64,000 bases of DNA from Faecalibacterium langellae (GCF_002549775.1 NZ_NMTR01000021.1:921400-985399), one strand, 5' to 3'; counted from the stretch's first letter, positions 48,393 through 57,439 are shown. Notes: generated by a model from the sequence alone, not told the origin. Translations and numbers: made by a program.

Positions 48393-48423
48393 TTGATTTT
48401 GCCCCCCCCCCCTATGCTAAAAT
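48393..48423 (+). promoter_or_regulatory. Promoter with 11-C tract before the secreted repeat protein
   Basis: -35 TTGATT (48393-48398) and extended -10 TGC-TAAAAT (TAAAAT at 48418-48423) are 19 bp apart. Eleven of those spacer bases are an uninterrupted C run (48402-48412). Loss of two Cs would give a 17-bp spacer. Confidence 0.6.
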
Positions 48424-48507
48424 GTTTTAAGAGGTGCCCCCGTTTTTTGTCCATTCCGCTAAAATTCAGGAGCATCCAGACATTGAACACACAGGAGGTT
48501 TTTTCTT

Positions 48508-50928
48508 ATGCGGTTGCGAAAAACACTCAAACGAACGGCCGCCGCAACGCTGGCTCTGAGCATGGCGCTGTCTGCGGCAGCCCCCGCCGTCACGGCGGCC
48601 TACATCTGTGATGTCAGCCAGGGCAGTGTGAACATCACTGTGGATGCAGACGGCAGCAAGACCATCCAGGTGGGCGGCCAGAAGGTGGAGGACGACGGCG
48701 ACGGCACGGATGATATCATCATCACCGGCGACAACACCCAGGCACCTGCCTCCCAGAACGACGCCGCCGAACCCGCACCGGCGGAGACCGAGGACGAGGA
48801 AGCCCCGGCCGAAGAAGATGCAGCCCCGGCTGACGAAGCTGAAGCGCCCGAAACCGCTGACGCAGAGGGCACCGAAGATGCCGCAGCGGACGATGCCGAC
48901 GCAGAGGATGCGGCCGCTGAGCCCGCAACGCTGGAGCTGTCTGCCCCGGCCGTGGATACCGGCGACGAAGCTGAGGACACCCCCGCCGAGCCGGAGCGCA
49001 CCGTCACCGAGACCGAGGACGGCACCGTGATCGAATACGGCGATTACACCGTGGACCCCGATGTGCAGGTGACGAAGCCCGAACCCGCGCCGGAAGCCGC
49101 CGCACCGGCCGAAAAAGCCGCCGACCCCGAAGACGAGACCGTCACCTACGAAGCCCCGGCCGAGGAGAACACGTCGGTCGTCAGCTCGGTGGTGGAGAAC
49201 GTGGTCAAGATCGTCAACAATTATAAAGATGCGCTGAACATCATCCTGCGGAACCTGAAGGTGGATGCGGGCACCTCGAAGGAAGACGCCATGAACATCT
49301 CCGGCACCGGCGACGTGACGCTGGAGCTGGACGGCAAAAATGAGCTGATCAGCGGCAGCAGCACGTATGATTCTGCACACGGCTCTCTCGCCGGCCTGCA
49401 CAGCGGGCTCCTCGACGGAACCCTCACCCTCACCGATGCTGACAAGGACGGTGGATCTCTGACCGCCAAAGGGGGATATTCCAAAGACTCTGGCTATGTT
49501 AGCTCCGACGGGATCTACGCCAAAGATCTGTCAATCATTGACACTTCCATCACTGCCGTCGGCGGCGATGTCGGCGGCTCATTATCCTACGGCGGAACCG
49601 GCCTGTCTGCAGATGTCCTCAACATGACCGGGTCTTCTCTTTCTGCGACCGGTGGAAGTGTGAACAACTCCACTGACGACTACTCCAGCGGCGGTCTCGG
49701 CCTCGGTATTGGCAATTACGATGGTCTGAAATCCAACATTTCTGACAGCCATATTTCTGCGATCGGTGGAAACAGCAGCAGTAGCGGAAAAAATGCTACT
49801 GGCGGCACAGGTGCTAATATTATAGGTACTGCCGCTGACAGCTACCAGATCGATCACGTCACTCTCCTTGCGCAGGGCGGGAATGCGCAGGCTTCCGGCT
49901 CCGGCAACGCGACCGGCGGCAGGGGAATCGATCGCAACTCCGGCAAAATAACGATCTCGGACAGTGCAGTCACCGTGGCAGGCGGCAATGCAGTGTCCGA
50001 AAGCGGAACTGCGACCGGCGGCGGCGGTTACTATAACAACGCCAATTACTATAACGAACGCAATAACGACGTGCATCTGGTTTCCGGCAGTCTGACCGCG
50101 GTGGGCGGAAGCGGAAGCAGTAAAAACGGTTCTTCCTTCGATATTTCTTCTGAGCTCATAAAGAACTACTACATTTCCGATGGCGAAACGTTTTCTGTTT
50201 ATGAACCCGGTGACTCGGAGTATAACATAGCGCGCTCCGATCGACTCGTTGTCTCAGAAGACAGCGGGATCGTCTACTACAACCATTCTGCTGTGGTTCA
50301 GAACGAAGACGGCTCTGTTACTGTGACCGGTGAGCCGTTCCGTTATGTGCGCGGCGACCACGTGTACACCATTGCTTCCCGCACCGACAGTACCATCATC
50401 TGGCACTGCAATGATGCGGGTGTGGAAGACCTTGAGCTGCCCATCCCGGCCGGTTCCACCTTTGACGCCATGAAGCACGAGTGGGTCACCAGCGAAGACG
50501 GCACCTATGAGGAGTGCACCATCTGCCACCTGCAGCGCACCATCCCCCAGCCGGAGCCGGACCAGCCCGACACCCCCAGCAATGACACCACCGCCGCTGC
50601 CGTGCCCGCTGCCCTGCACCTGCGCGTGGTGGATGCCAACGGCGCAGATGTGACCTTTGAGACCCGCACCGAGAGCGGCAATTACATCGTGGATGCCCGC
50701 CGCGACGGCCTGGACACCGCCACCCTCATTGCGCCGCTGCCCGTGCTGCGCGAGCTGCAGGCTTCCGGCGCGGAGAGCATCACTTTTGTGACCAACCTTA
50801 AGACCACCACCCTGAGTCTTTCCGCTCTGCTGGCTCTGGGCGGCGAGGACGACGAAGCCCAGCTCCTTCACACCGGCGATGTGCCCACCCTGACCGTGGG
50901 CGGCACCGTGCACAACGAGCTGCTGTAA
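48508..50928 (+). CDS. Large secreted repeat protein, probable beta-helix
   Basis: An 806-residue exported protein. A basic N-terminus and hydrophobic stretch (about 1-31, ending PAVTAA) form a signal peptide. Residues 70-225 are an acidic Ala/Glu/Asp/Pro-rich linker. Residues 235-550 contain about five Gly-rich repeats of 35-40 residues built around xATGGxG and ISDSxxxAxGG, as in right-handed parallel beta-helices; a carbohydrate- or surface-binding role is inference. The C-terminal part has a CTICHLQRTI segment, a Pro-rich spacer and a final mixed domain. There is no LPXTG or other anchor. ATG follows CAGGAGG. The repeat core (49,370-50,250) is less GC-rich than its flanks. Confidence 0.85.
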   Translation: MRLRKTLKRTAAATLALSMALSAAAPAVTAAYICDVSQGSVNITVDADGSKTIQVGGQKVEDDGDGTDDIIITGDNTQAPASQNDAAEPAPAETEDEEAPAEEDAAPADEAEAPETADAEGTEDAAADDADAEDAAAEPATLELSAPAVDTGDEAEDTPAEPERTVTETEDGTVIEYGDYTVDPDVQVTKPEPAPEAAAPAEKAADPEDETVTYEAPAEENTSVVSSVVENVVKIVNNYKDALNIILRNLKVDAGTSKEDAMNISGTGDVTLELDGKNELISGSSTYDSAHGSLAGLHSGLLDGTLTLTDADKDGGSLTAKGGYSKDSGYVSSDGIYAKDLSIIDTSITAVGGDVGGSLSYGGTGLSADVLNMTGSSLSATGGSVNNSTDDYSSGGLGLGIGNYDGLKSNISDSHISAIGGNSSSSGKNATGGTGANIIGTAADSYQIDHVTLLAQGGNAQASGSGNATGGRGIDRNSGKITISDSAVTVAGGNAVSESGTATGGGGYYNNANYYNERNNDVHLVSGSLTAVGGSGSSKNGSSFDISSELIKNYYISDGETFSVYEPGDSEYNIARSDRLVVSEDSGIVYYNHSAVVQNEDGSVTVTGEPFRYVRGDHVYTIASRTDSTIIWHCNDAGVEDLELPIPAGSTFDAMKHEWVTSEDGTYEECTICHLQRTIPQPEPDQPDTPSNDTTAAAVPAALHLRVVDANGADVTFETRTESGNYIVDARRDGLDTATLIAPLPVLRELQASGAESITFVTNLKTTTLSLSALLALGGEDDEAQLLHTGDVPTLTVGGTVHNELL

Positions 50929-50958
50929 GCGCCCCCTTTCCCTCTTACGCGCGCTCTG

Positions 50959-50993
50959 ATCCCCGTCGGGTGTTCTCCCCGGCGGGGATTTTT
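50959..50993 (+). terminator. Terminator of the secreted repeat protein gene
   Basis: A 12-bp stem (ATCCCCGTCGGG with one G-T pair) and a 7-nt loop are followed by TTTTT. Confidence 0.9.
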
Positions 50994-51010
50994 GCTGCGG
51001 CCGCAAACAA

Positions 51011-51047
51011 AACGGACAGCCCTGCATTGCCTGCACAGCTGTCCGTT
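51011..51047 (-). terminator. Terminator of the UvrA-like gene
   Basis: A 10-bp stem AACGGACAGC/GCTGTCCGTT has AT-rich flanks on both sides. On the minus strand it ends GTTTTGTTTG; it may also act in the plus direction. Confidence 0.85.
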
Positions 51048-51061
51048 TTTGCTTGTCTGAT

Positions 51062-53542
51062 TCAGATATACCGTCCCGTGATGCTCTCCGGGTCCTGCTT
51101 CACCTGTTCCGGGGTGCCTGCCGCCACGATGCGGCCGCCAGCGTCGCCGCCGCCCGGGCCCATATCCACGATATAGTCCGCGTTGCGGATGACGTCCAGA
51201 TCATGCTCGATGACCACCACCGTGGCCCCATTCTCGATCAGCTTCTGGAACACGCCCAGCAGGGTCTGCACGTCCAGCGGGTGCAGGCCGATGGTGGGCT
51301 CATCGAACACGAACACGCTGTCGGCCTGCCCGCGGCCCATCTCGCTGGCCAGCTTGAGCCGCTGGGCCTCGCCGCCGGAAAGGCTGGGCGTTTCTTCGCC
51401 GAGGGTCAGGTAGCCAAGGCCCAGCTCCTTCAGCACCTGCAGGCGCTGGCGCACCAGCTTGCGGTCGGCGCAGGCATCCAGCGCGGTGGACACGTCCATG
51501 TCCATCAGATCGGCCATGGAGGCCGCCCCGCCGCCCGCCGTGGGCAGCTTGACTGCCGCCGCTTCCCGGCTGTAGCGGGAGCCGCCGCAGTCCGGGCAGG
51601 GCACATCCACGTCCGGCAGGAACTGCACGTCCAGACTGATGACACCAGTGCCGTCGCAGGTAGGGCACCGCAGTTTGCCGGTGTTGTAGGAGAAGTCGCC
51701 CGCCTTATAGCCGTGGCCCTTCGCGTCCGGCGTTTTGGCAAAGAGCTTGCGCAGCTCGTCGTGCACGTTGGCATAGGTGGCTACCGTGGAGCGCACATTG
51801 ATGCCGATGGGCGTCGCGTCGATGAGCTTCACCTGCGCGATGCCGTCTGCTTCCACAGCCTTCACATGCCCCGGCAGAGCGGTGCCGTTCACTTTGGCCT
51901 GCAGCGCCGGGATGAGGCTTTCCAGAATGAGGGTGGTCTTGCCGCTGCCGGACACACCCGTGACGACGGTGAGCCGCCCCTTGGGCAGGTCCAGTTCCAG
52001 CGACTTCACGGTGTGGATGGCGTCCGTGGAAAGGTGGATGCGCCCCAGCGCGAACAGCTCATTTTCCGGTGTACGGGGCCGCGCATGGACGCCCGCCCGG
52101 CCCGCGAGAAACGGCCCGATCTGGGAGGCGAGGCTTGCTTCAATTTCCGGGATGGTCCCCTGCGCAATGACGTGCCCGCCCTTGGCACCGGCTTCCGGGC
52201 CCATCTCGATGAGCCAGTCGGCTTCCTTTAAAATTTGGGTGTCGTGGTCCACCAGCACCACCGAGTTGCCGTCGGCGATGAGGTCGTGCATCACGTCGGT
52301 TAGTCCCTCGATGTTGGAAGGATGCAGACCGATGGACGGCTCGTCCAGCACATACAGCACACCGGTGGTGCGGTTGCGCACGGCGCGGGCCAGCTGCATC
52401 CGCTGGCGCTCACCGGTGGAGAGGGTGGATGCCGCACGATCCAGCGTCAGGTAGCTAAGCCCCAGCGACAGCAGCCGCGCCGCCACCGTCTGGAAGGATT
52501 CGCAGATATTCCGGGCCATGGGGCGCATTTCTTCCGGCAGGCTGTCCGGCACGCCTGCCACCCAGTCGGTGAGCTGGGCAAGGGTCATCTGGCAGGCTTT
52601 GTCCAGCGTAATGCCTCGCAGGCGCGGCGTGCGGGCCGCTGCCGTCAGGCGGGAGCCGCCGCAGTCCGGGCAGACGCCCTGCCGCAAAAACTTTTCCACC
52701 CGCTTCATGCCCTTCTCGTCCTTGACCTTGGAGAGGGCGTTTTCCACCGTGTAGGTGGCGTTGAAGTAGGTGAAATCCAGCTCCCCGGCCTGATTGGAGT
52801 TTTTGTTGTGGTAGAAAATGTGCTTTTTCTCGGCCGGGCCGTGGAAGACGATGTCCTTTTCCTTGTTGGTCAAATCACGGAAGGGTACATCGGTGCGCAC
52901 GCCCATCTCGCGGCAGATGTCGGTCATCAGCGACCACATCAGGCTTTTCCAGGGGGCCACCGCACCCTCGTCGATGGTGAGGGAGTCGTCCGGCACAAGG
53001 GTGCTCTCGTCCACGGTCATCACGGTGCCGGTGCCGCTGCAGGTGCGGCAGGCGCCCTGGCTGTTGAAGGCGAATTCCTCCGCCGAGAGCGCCCGCACGC
53101 TGGCCCCGCACACCGGACAGACCAGCGGCTTTTCGGCCGCCACGGCAAGGCTGGGCTCCAGCCAGTGGCCGCACTGCGGGCAGGGGTAGCTGGACAGGCG
53201 GGAGTACATCAGCCGCAGACTGTTCAGCAGCTCGGTGCCGGTGCCAAAGGTGCTGCGGATGCCGGGCACGGCGGGCCGCTGGTGCAGAGCCAGCGCCGCC
53301 GGGACGTACAGCACCTCGTCCACGGTGGCCTTGGCTGCCTGGGTCATGCGGCGGCGGGTGTAGGTGGAAAGGGCATCCAGATACCGCCGGGAGCCCTCGG
53401 CATACAGCACACCCAGTGCAAGGCTGGATTTGCCCGAGCCGGACACACCCGCCACGCCCACGATCTTGCCCAGCGGCACATCCACGTCCACATTTTTCAG
53501 GTTGTGCACCCGTGCGCCGCGGATCTCGATATGATCGACCAT
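51062..53542 (-). CDS. UvrA-like ABC ATPase (short, UvrA2 type)
   Basis: The 826-residue protein has the tandem ABC layout of UvrA, with Walker A loops GVSGSGKSS (about 32-40) and GVSGSGKTT, signature motifs LSTGERQRM and LSGGEAQRL, and Walker B regions YVLDEPSIGLHP and FVFDEPTIGLHP. Zinc-like pairs start at Cys121/Cys124 and at CPDCGGSR and CPTCDGTG. In canonical UvrA (about 940 residues) the first such pair is near residue 253, so the UvrB-binding domain is missing. These UvrA2 forms are associated with damage or drug tolerance, and partners are unclear. ATG follows GGGGAGAAGG. Confidence 0.9.
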   Translation of the reverse strand: MVDHIEIRGARVHNLKNVDVDVPLGKIVGVAGVSGSGKSSLALGVLYAEGSRRYLDALSTYTRRRMTQAAKATVDEVLYVPAALALHQRPAVPGIRSTFGTGTELLNSLRLMYSRLSSYPCPQCGHWLEPSLAVAAEKPLVCPVCGASVRALSAEEFAFNSQGACRTCSGTGTVMTVDESTLVPDDSLTIDEGAVAPWKSLMWSLMTDICREMGVRTDVPFRDLTNKEKDIVFHGPAEKKHIFYHNKNSNQAGELDFTYFNATYTVENALSKVKDEKGMKRVEKFLRQGVCPDCGGSRLTAAARTPRLRGITLDKACQMTLAQLTDWVAGVPDSLPEEMRPMARNICESFQTVAARLLSLGLSYLTLDRAASTLSTGERQRMQLARAVRNRTTGVLYVLDEPSIGLHPSNIEGLTDVMHDLIADGNSVVLVDHDTQILKEADWLIEMGPEAGAKGGHVIAQGTIPEIEASLASQIGPFLAGRAGVHARPRTPENELFALGRIHLSTDAIHTVKSLELDLPKGRLTVVTGVSGSGKTTLILESLIPALQAKVNGTALPGHVKAVEADGIAQVKLIDATPIGINVRSTVATYANVHDELRKLFAKTPDAKGHGYKAGDFSYNTGKLRCPTCDGTGVISLDVQFLPDVDVPCPDCGGSRYSREAAAVKLPTAGGGAASMADLMDMDVSTALDACADRKLVRQRLQVLKELGLGYLTLGEETPSLSGGEAQRLKLASEMGRGQADSVFVFDEPTIGLHPLDVQTLLGVFQKLIENGATVVVIEHDLDVIRNADYIVDMGPGGGDAGGRIVAAGTPEQVKQDPESITGRYI

Positions 53543-53574
53543 TTTTCCTTCTCCCCTGTCTTTGGAATGGTTTT

Positions 53575-53602
53575 ATTGTAACACAATGCAGGCAAAAAAC
53601 AA
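53575..53602 (-). promoter_or_regulatory. Promoter of the UvrA-like gene
   Basis: Minus strand: -35 TTGTTT (53597-53602), 16-bp spacer, -10 TACAAT (53575-53580). The -35 is formed by the T-run of the preceding ABC operon's terminator. Confidence 0.6.
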
Positions 53603-53626
53603 GCGCCCACCCAAACGGGCAGGCGC
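53594..53626 (-). terminator. ABC importer operon terminator
   Basis: On the minus strand GCGCCTGCCC pairs with GGGTGGGCGC (two G-U pairs) across a GTTT loop, followed by TTGTTTTTT. Confidence 0.85.
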
Positions 53627-53640
53627 CTGTGTGCCGGAAC

Positions 53641-54438
53641 TTAGTTGGAAAGGATCATGCGGTCGTTTGCAAACTCGCCGCCGCTGGCGATCTGGAACTT
53701 GGCCAGCAGGTCGGAGACGTGCAGGTTCTTCTTTTCCTCGCCTGCCACGTCGTAGATGATATGGCCCTCGTGCATCATGATCAGGCGGTTGCCATACTTG
53801 ATGGCGTCCTTCATGTTGTGGGTGATCATCATGGTGGTCAGGTGGTTCTCCTCCACGATCTTGGCCGAGAGGGTCAGCACCTTGAGGGCGGTCTTGGGGT
53901 CAAGGGCGGCGGTGTGCTCGTCCAGCAGCAGGAGCTTGGGCTTGTTCATAGTGGCCATCAGCAGGGTCAGCGCCTGACGCTGGCCGCCGGACAGCAGACC
54001 CACACGGGCGGTCAAACGGTCTTCCAGGCCCAGGTCCAGCGTTTTGAGCAGTTCACGGTACTGCTCCCGCTCCGCCTTGGTGATGCCGATGCGCAGGGTG
54101 CGGGGTTTGCCGCGGCGGGCCGCCAGGGCAAGGTTTTCCTCGATCTGCATGGTGGCGGCTGTGCCGGTCATGGGGTCCTGGAACACGCGGCCGATGTAGG
54201 CGGCGCGCTGGTGCTCGCTCAGGCGGGTAACGTCCACGCCGTCAATGAGGATCTTGCCCTCGTCCACCGGCCACACACCGGCCACGGCGTTCAGCATGGT
54301 GGATTTGCCTGCGCCGTTGCCGCCGATGACGGTGACGAAGTCGCCCTCGTTCAGCTTCAGGTTCAGGCCGTTCAGGGCCGTTTTCTGGTTGACCGTGCCA
54401 GCGTTAAAGGTCTTGGAAACATTCTGGATCTCAAGCAT
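53641..54438 (-). CDS. ABC transporter ATP-binding protein
   Basis: This 265-residue ATPase is part of the importer encoded with the two genes upstream. Walker A is GGNGAGKST, the signature is LLSGGQRQALTLLMA and Walker B is LLLLDEHTAALD; the H-loop is in MITHNM. I start it at the ATG at 54438, because AAAGGAGG lies 9 nt upstream; that site contains an earlier in-frame ATG (54447). It overlaps the permease stop by 8 nt, so the two are translationally coupled. A terminator follows. Confidence 0.95.
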   Translation of the reverse strand: MLEIQNVSKTFNAGTVNQKTALNGLNLKLNEGDFVTVIGGNGAGKSTMLNAVAGVWPVDEGKILIDGVDVTRLSEHQRAAYIGRVFQDPMTGTAATMQIEENLALAARRGKPRTLRIGITKAEREQYRELLKTLDLGLEDRLTARVGLLSGGQRQALTLLMATMNKPKLLLLDEHTAALDPKTALKVLTLSAKIVEENHLTTMMITHNMKDAIKYGNRLIMMHEGHIIYDVAGEEKKNLHVSDLLAKFQIASGGEFANDRMILSN

Positions 54439-55372
54439 TTTTTGCATCCTCCTTTGCCTTCTTCACCGGCTTCGAGAAGTACTTGCCCTTCCAGTACGGC
54501 ACGGCAAGGAAAATGGCCACCACGGAAGCGCTCAGCAGCTTCAGCAGGTTGGCGTCGAAGCCCAGGGTCAGCACCAGCTGGATGACGATGTAGTAGATGA
54601 TGGCACCCAGCGAGACGGACACCATCTTGAGGGCGAAGTTGTGGAAGATGCGGCTGAAGATGGCCTCGCCGATGATGACGGCTGCCAGACCGATGACGAT
54701 GGCACCGCGGCCCATGCCGACATCCGCAAAGCCCTGATACTGGCTCAGCAGCGCACCGGACAGGGCCACCAGGCCGTTGGACACAGCCAGGCCCAGCACG
54801 ATGTTGAAGTTGGTGTTGATGCCCTGTGCGCGGGACATGGCGGGGTTGGAGCCGGTGGCGCGGATGGCGCAGCCCAGCTCGGTGCCGAAGAACCAGTACA
54901 GCACCGCGATGACCACCGCCGTGGCGATGATGACCATGATGATGGGGTTGTGCAGCGCGAACTCCTTGACCCAGCGCAGGGAGATGAGCAGGCCGTACTT
55001 ATCCACATTGATGGACTGGTTGGCTTTGCCCATGATCTTCAGGTTGATGGAGTAGAGAGCCAGCTGGGTCAGGATGCCGGCCAGAATGGCCGGGATGCCC
55101 ATGAAGGTGTGCAACAGGCCGGTGACAAGGCCTGCCAGAAGGCCCGCCAGCAGCGCCATGAGCAGCGAGACCCAGACGTTCTGGCCAGAGAGCAGGCACA
55201 TGACGCACACAGCGCCGCCGGTGCCGAAGGAGCCGTCCACGGTCAGGTCGGCCACATCCAGGATGCGGTAGGTGAGATAAACGCCGATGGCCATGATGCC
55301 CCAGATAAGGCCCTGTGCACAGGCACCCGGCAGAGCGCCCGGCAGGTTTGCCAGTCTTGCAATGATGTCCAA
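54431..55372 (-). CDS. ABC transporter permease (BPD_transp_2 type)
   Basis: This 313-residue permease has about eight predicted membrane segments. It is of the branched-chain amino-acid/TrpY-like permease class, with features such as GSFGTGGAVCVMCLLSG and NPAMSRAQGINT. The start is a TTG at 55372 with AGGAGG 7 nt upstream, an unusual choice that is nevertheless the best supported. It lies between the binding protein (118-nt gap) and the ATPase (overlap). Confidence 0.93.
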   Translation of the reverse strand: MDIIARLANLPGALPGACAQGLIWGIMAIGVYLTYRILDVADLTVDGSFGTGGAVCVMCLLSGQNVWVSLLMALLAGLLAGLVTGLLHTFMGIPAILAGILTQLALYSINLKIMGKANQSINVDKYGLLISLRWVKEFALHNPIIMVIIATAVVIAVLYWFFGTELGCAIRATGSNPAMSRAQGINTNFNIVLGLAVSNGLVALSGALLSQYQGFADVGMGRGAIVIGLAAVIIGEAIFSRIFHNFALKMVSVSLGAIIYYIVIQLVLTLGFDANLLKLLSASVVAIFLAVPYWKGKYFSKPVKKAKEDAKNA

Positions 55373-55490
55373 AACAATTCCTCCTGTTTCTGATACACTT
55401 TTTTCATCTCCCGTCGGATACGGGAAAGCGGAGAAAGGCCATTTTTCGCCCTTCTCCGCTGATTTTTATGTTTGTTTTCCCGAGAGTGCC

Positions 55491-56504
55491 TTAGCCCTCG
55501 ATCTCCTCGTAGCCTTCGGGAACGGTCAGGCCCAGATCATCGCAGATGGCCTCGTTGTACTTCTTGGTCACATTGGTGTTCTCAATGGGCATGGTAGAGA
55601 TGTCGGCCTCGCCCTTCAGGATCTTCACTGCCATCTCACCGGTGGTGCGGCCCAGATCGTAGTAGCTGATGGACAGGGTAGCCACGCCGCAGCCGGAGCA
55701 GATGCCCTCCTCGCCTGTGAACACGGGCTTCTTGGCCGGGCGGCAGATGCCGTCCACGATGCCGGTGTTGGCAGCAACGGTGTTATCGGTGGGAACGTAC
55801 AGTGCGTCGTTCTCGTTCGCAGCCTGCTGGCAGACGGAGGACAGATCGTTGGAATCCGAGAAAGCGTACTGGGTAGCGGTGACGCCCTTGGCTTCCAGAT
55901 ACTTCTGGACCTCGTCCACCTGGTACTGGCTGTTTGCCTCAGCAGAGCAGTACAGCAGGCCGACATTCTTCACATCGGGCAGCCACTCCACGATCATATC
56001 GGCCTGCTCGCCCAGGGGAGCCAAGTCGGAAGTGCCGGAGACGTTGCCGCCCACGGTGCCGTCGTAGTTGTCCAGGCCCAGGGCCACGCCATACTCGGTG
56101 ACGGAGGTGCCCAGGATGGGGATGGTGTCGGTGGCAGCCTGTGCAGCCTGCAGGGCGGGGGTGGCGTTTGCCATGATCAGGTCCACGCCTGCGGAAACGA
56201 AGCCGTTGGTGATGGTGGCGCAGGTGGCGGAATCGCCCTGTGCGTTCTGCAGGTCGAAGGTGACGTTATCGCCAAACTCCTCGGTCAGGACATCCTGGAA
56301 GCCCTGGGTGGCAGCGTCCAGAGCGGCATGCTGCACCAGCTGGCAGATGCCGATGGTATAGGTCTGGCCATCAGCGGCTGCCGCAGAAGATGCGGTGGAG
56401 GAAGCTGCAGTGGATGCAGAAGAACCGCCGCAGGCAGTCAGGGCAGCAGCAGCGCCGCAGGCAGCGGCAGCAGCCAGGAAGGAACGACGAGTGATTTTAC
56501 GCAT
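55491..56504 (-). CDS. ABC transporter substrate-binding lipoprotein (TrpX-like)
   Basis: The 337-residue exported lipoprotein has an N-terminal RRSFLAAAAACGAAAALTACGG with the lipobox cysteine. The mature part belongs to the ABC_sub_bind family (PF04392), whose members often bind tryptophan, tyrosine or related aromatics, so an aromatic amino acid is the leading guess. A Ser/Ala-rich linker follows the cysteine. It is the first gene of the three-gene importer. I looked for a T-box in the leader and saw none. ATG follows GAGGAGA. Confidence 0.92.
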   Translation of the reverse strand: MRKITRRSFLAAAAACGAAAALTACGGSSASTAASSTASSAAAADGQTYTIGICQLVQHAALDAATQGFQDVLTEEFGDNVTFDLQNAQGDSATCATITNGFVSAGVDLIMANATPALQAAQAATDTIPILGTSVTEYGVALGLDNYDGTVGGNVSGTSDLAPLGEQADMIVEWLPDVKNVGLLYCSAEANSQYQVDEVQKYLEAKGVTATQYAFSDSNDLSSVCQQAANENDALYVPTDNTVAANTGIVDGICRPAKKPVFTGEEGICSGCGVATLSISYYDLGRTTGEMAVKILKGEADISTMPIENTNVTKKYNEAICDDLGLTVPEGYEEIEG

Positions 56505-56607
56505 AATGATCTATCTCCTCTATTTTTCGCTTGCGCAGCCTACAGGTGCCGCGCCGGAAAGCAATGATTGTAAGCGTGTGTCGTACAGTTTCGCTTTACA
56601 CTCGTGA

Positions 56608-56636
56608 AGTATAGCACACATTCTGCAGTAAAACAA
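56608..56636 (-). promoter_or_regulatory. ABC importer operon promoter
   Basis: Minus strand: -35 TTGTTT (56631-56636), 17-bp spacer, -10 TATACT (56608-56613), about 100 nt before the binding-protein ATG. Confidence 0.78.
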
Positions 56637-56692
56637 CTCACTTTTGCCCGAAAACGGCCTTAATTATCAATCATTTAAAACATATCAATCAA

Positions 56693-57418
56693 TTATTTTG
56701 ATACATACTTCAATTTTGCCTGATAAGCGGTCAGTTTTGCCATTTCCCCCTGCAGCCAGCCGAGGTTGCGCTCCAGCTGTGGCAGGAATGGCTGCGCAAA
56801 ATTGTAATCAAAGTACAGCGCCTGCCAGAGCTTTGCCTGCATCCGGCGCACCAGCACCGGGCCGAGAGCCGCTTCCAGCTGTTCCACAGTGTCTTCCAGC
56901 GCCATGCAGGTCTGCGCCCAGCGCACATCCGTCGCTTCCCGCGCGGGGACATCATAGCGGGCAAGGTAATCCTGCACCCGCGCTTCGATCACCTGCCCGC
57001 CGCAGCCGGTGGGCTGCAAAAAGTAGCTCACCTGCCCGTCCCGGCTGATCTCCTGCGCCAGCGGGTACAGAGCACACACCAGCGGTTCCGCGTCATGGAT
57101 GGCGCAGTGATTTTCGGTGAGAAAGGGGCAGTTATTGCGGTTCTCCTTCACCGGGGCCAGCCGCAGCACCGGCAGGTGGCTCACCATGCCGATGCTGGCC
57201 CGGCAGAAGCCCCGCGCCACGATCTGCGGCGGCAGGTGCAGCCGGGCCGCGATGCGCCACAGGTCAAAGCCGGACAACACGATATCCTCCCGCCCGCGGC
57301 AGCAGTCGCCGCAGCCATTGCACGCAAAGCTGAAATGTGCCTCCCGCGCCAGCAGCGGCATGGCCTCGGTGCGGGTGAAGTCGATCTGCCCGCACAGGTC
57401 GATGTGGTGGTCTCGCAT
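56693..57418 (-). CDS. YkgJ/FliB-like cysteine-cluster protein
   Basis: A 241-residue protein with the CxxCxxCC-type cluster NGCGDCCRGRED near residue 35, followed by NCPFLTENHCAIHDAEPLVCALYP, the metal-binding pattern of the YkgJ family. Related proteins are putative Zn/Fe chelators, and one branch is flagellin lysine N-methylase (FliB). No flagellar genes are seen, so methylase activity is not claimed. The C-terminal 100 residues are helical. It has its own promoter, and the gene ends very near the importer promoter. Confidence 0.82.
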   Translation of the reverse strand: MRDHHIDLCGQIDFTRTEAMPLLAREAHFSFACNGCGDCCRGREDIVLSGFDLWRIAARLHLPPQIVARGFCRASIGMVSHLPVLRLAPVKENRNNCPFLTENHCAIHDAEPLVCALYPLAQEISRDGQVSYFLQPTGCGGQVIEARVQDYLARYDVPAREATDVRWAQTCMALEDTVEQLEAALGPVLVRRMQAKLWQALYFDYNFAQPFLPQLERNLGWLQGEMAKLTAYQAKLKYVSK

Positions 57419-57439
57419 ACTATTCGCTCCATCTCTTTC

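Noticed and set aside
49560..50130. CRISPR or DNA tandem repeat in the secreted protein gene
   Set aside because: The repeats exist only at the protein level; the DNA copies are divergent and unevenly spaced.
56505..56607. T-box riboswitch before the aromatic-type ABC importer
   Set aside because: Such importers are often T-box controlled, but the leader of about 100 nt is too short and has no T-box consensus or terminator/antiterminator pair.
56693..57418. Flagellin lysine methylase
   Set aside because: The cysteine cluster is shared with FliB, but no flagellar genes are present, so only the wider YkgJ-like family is called.
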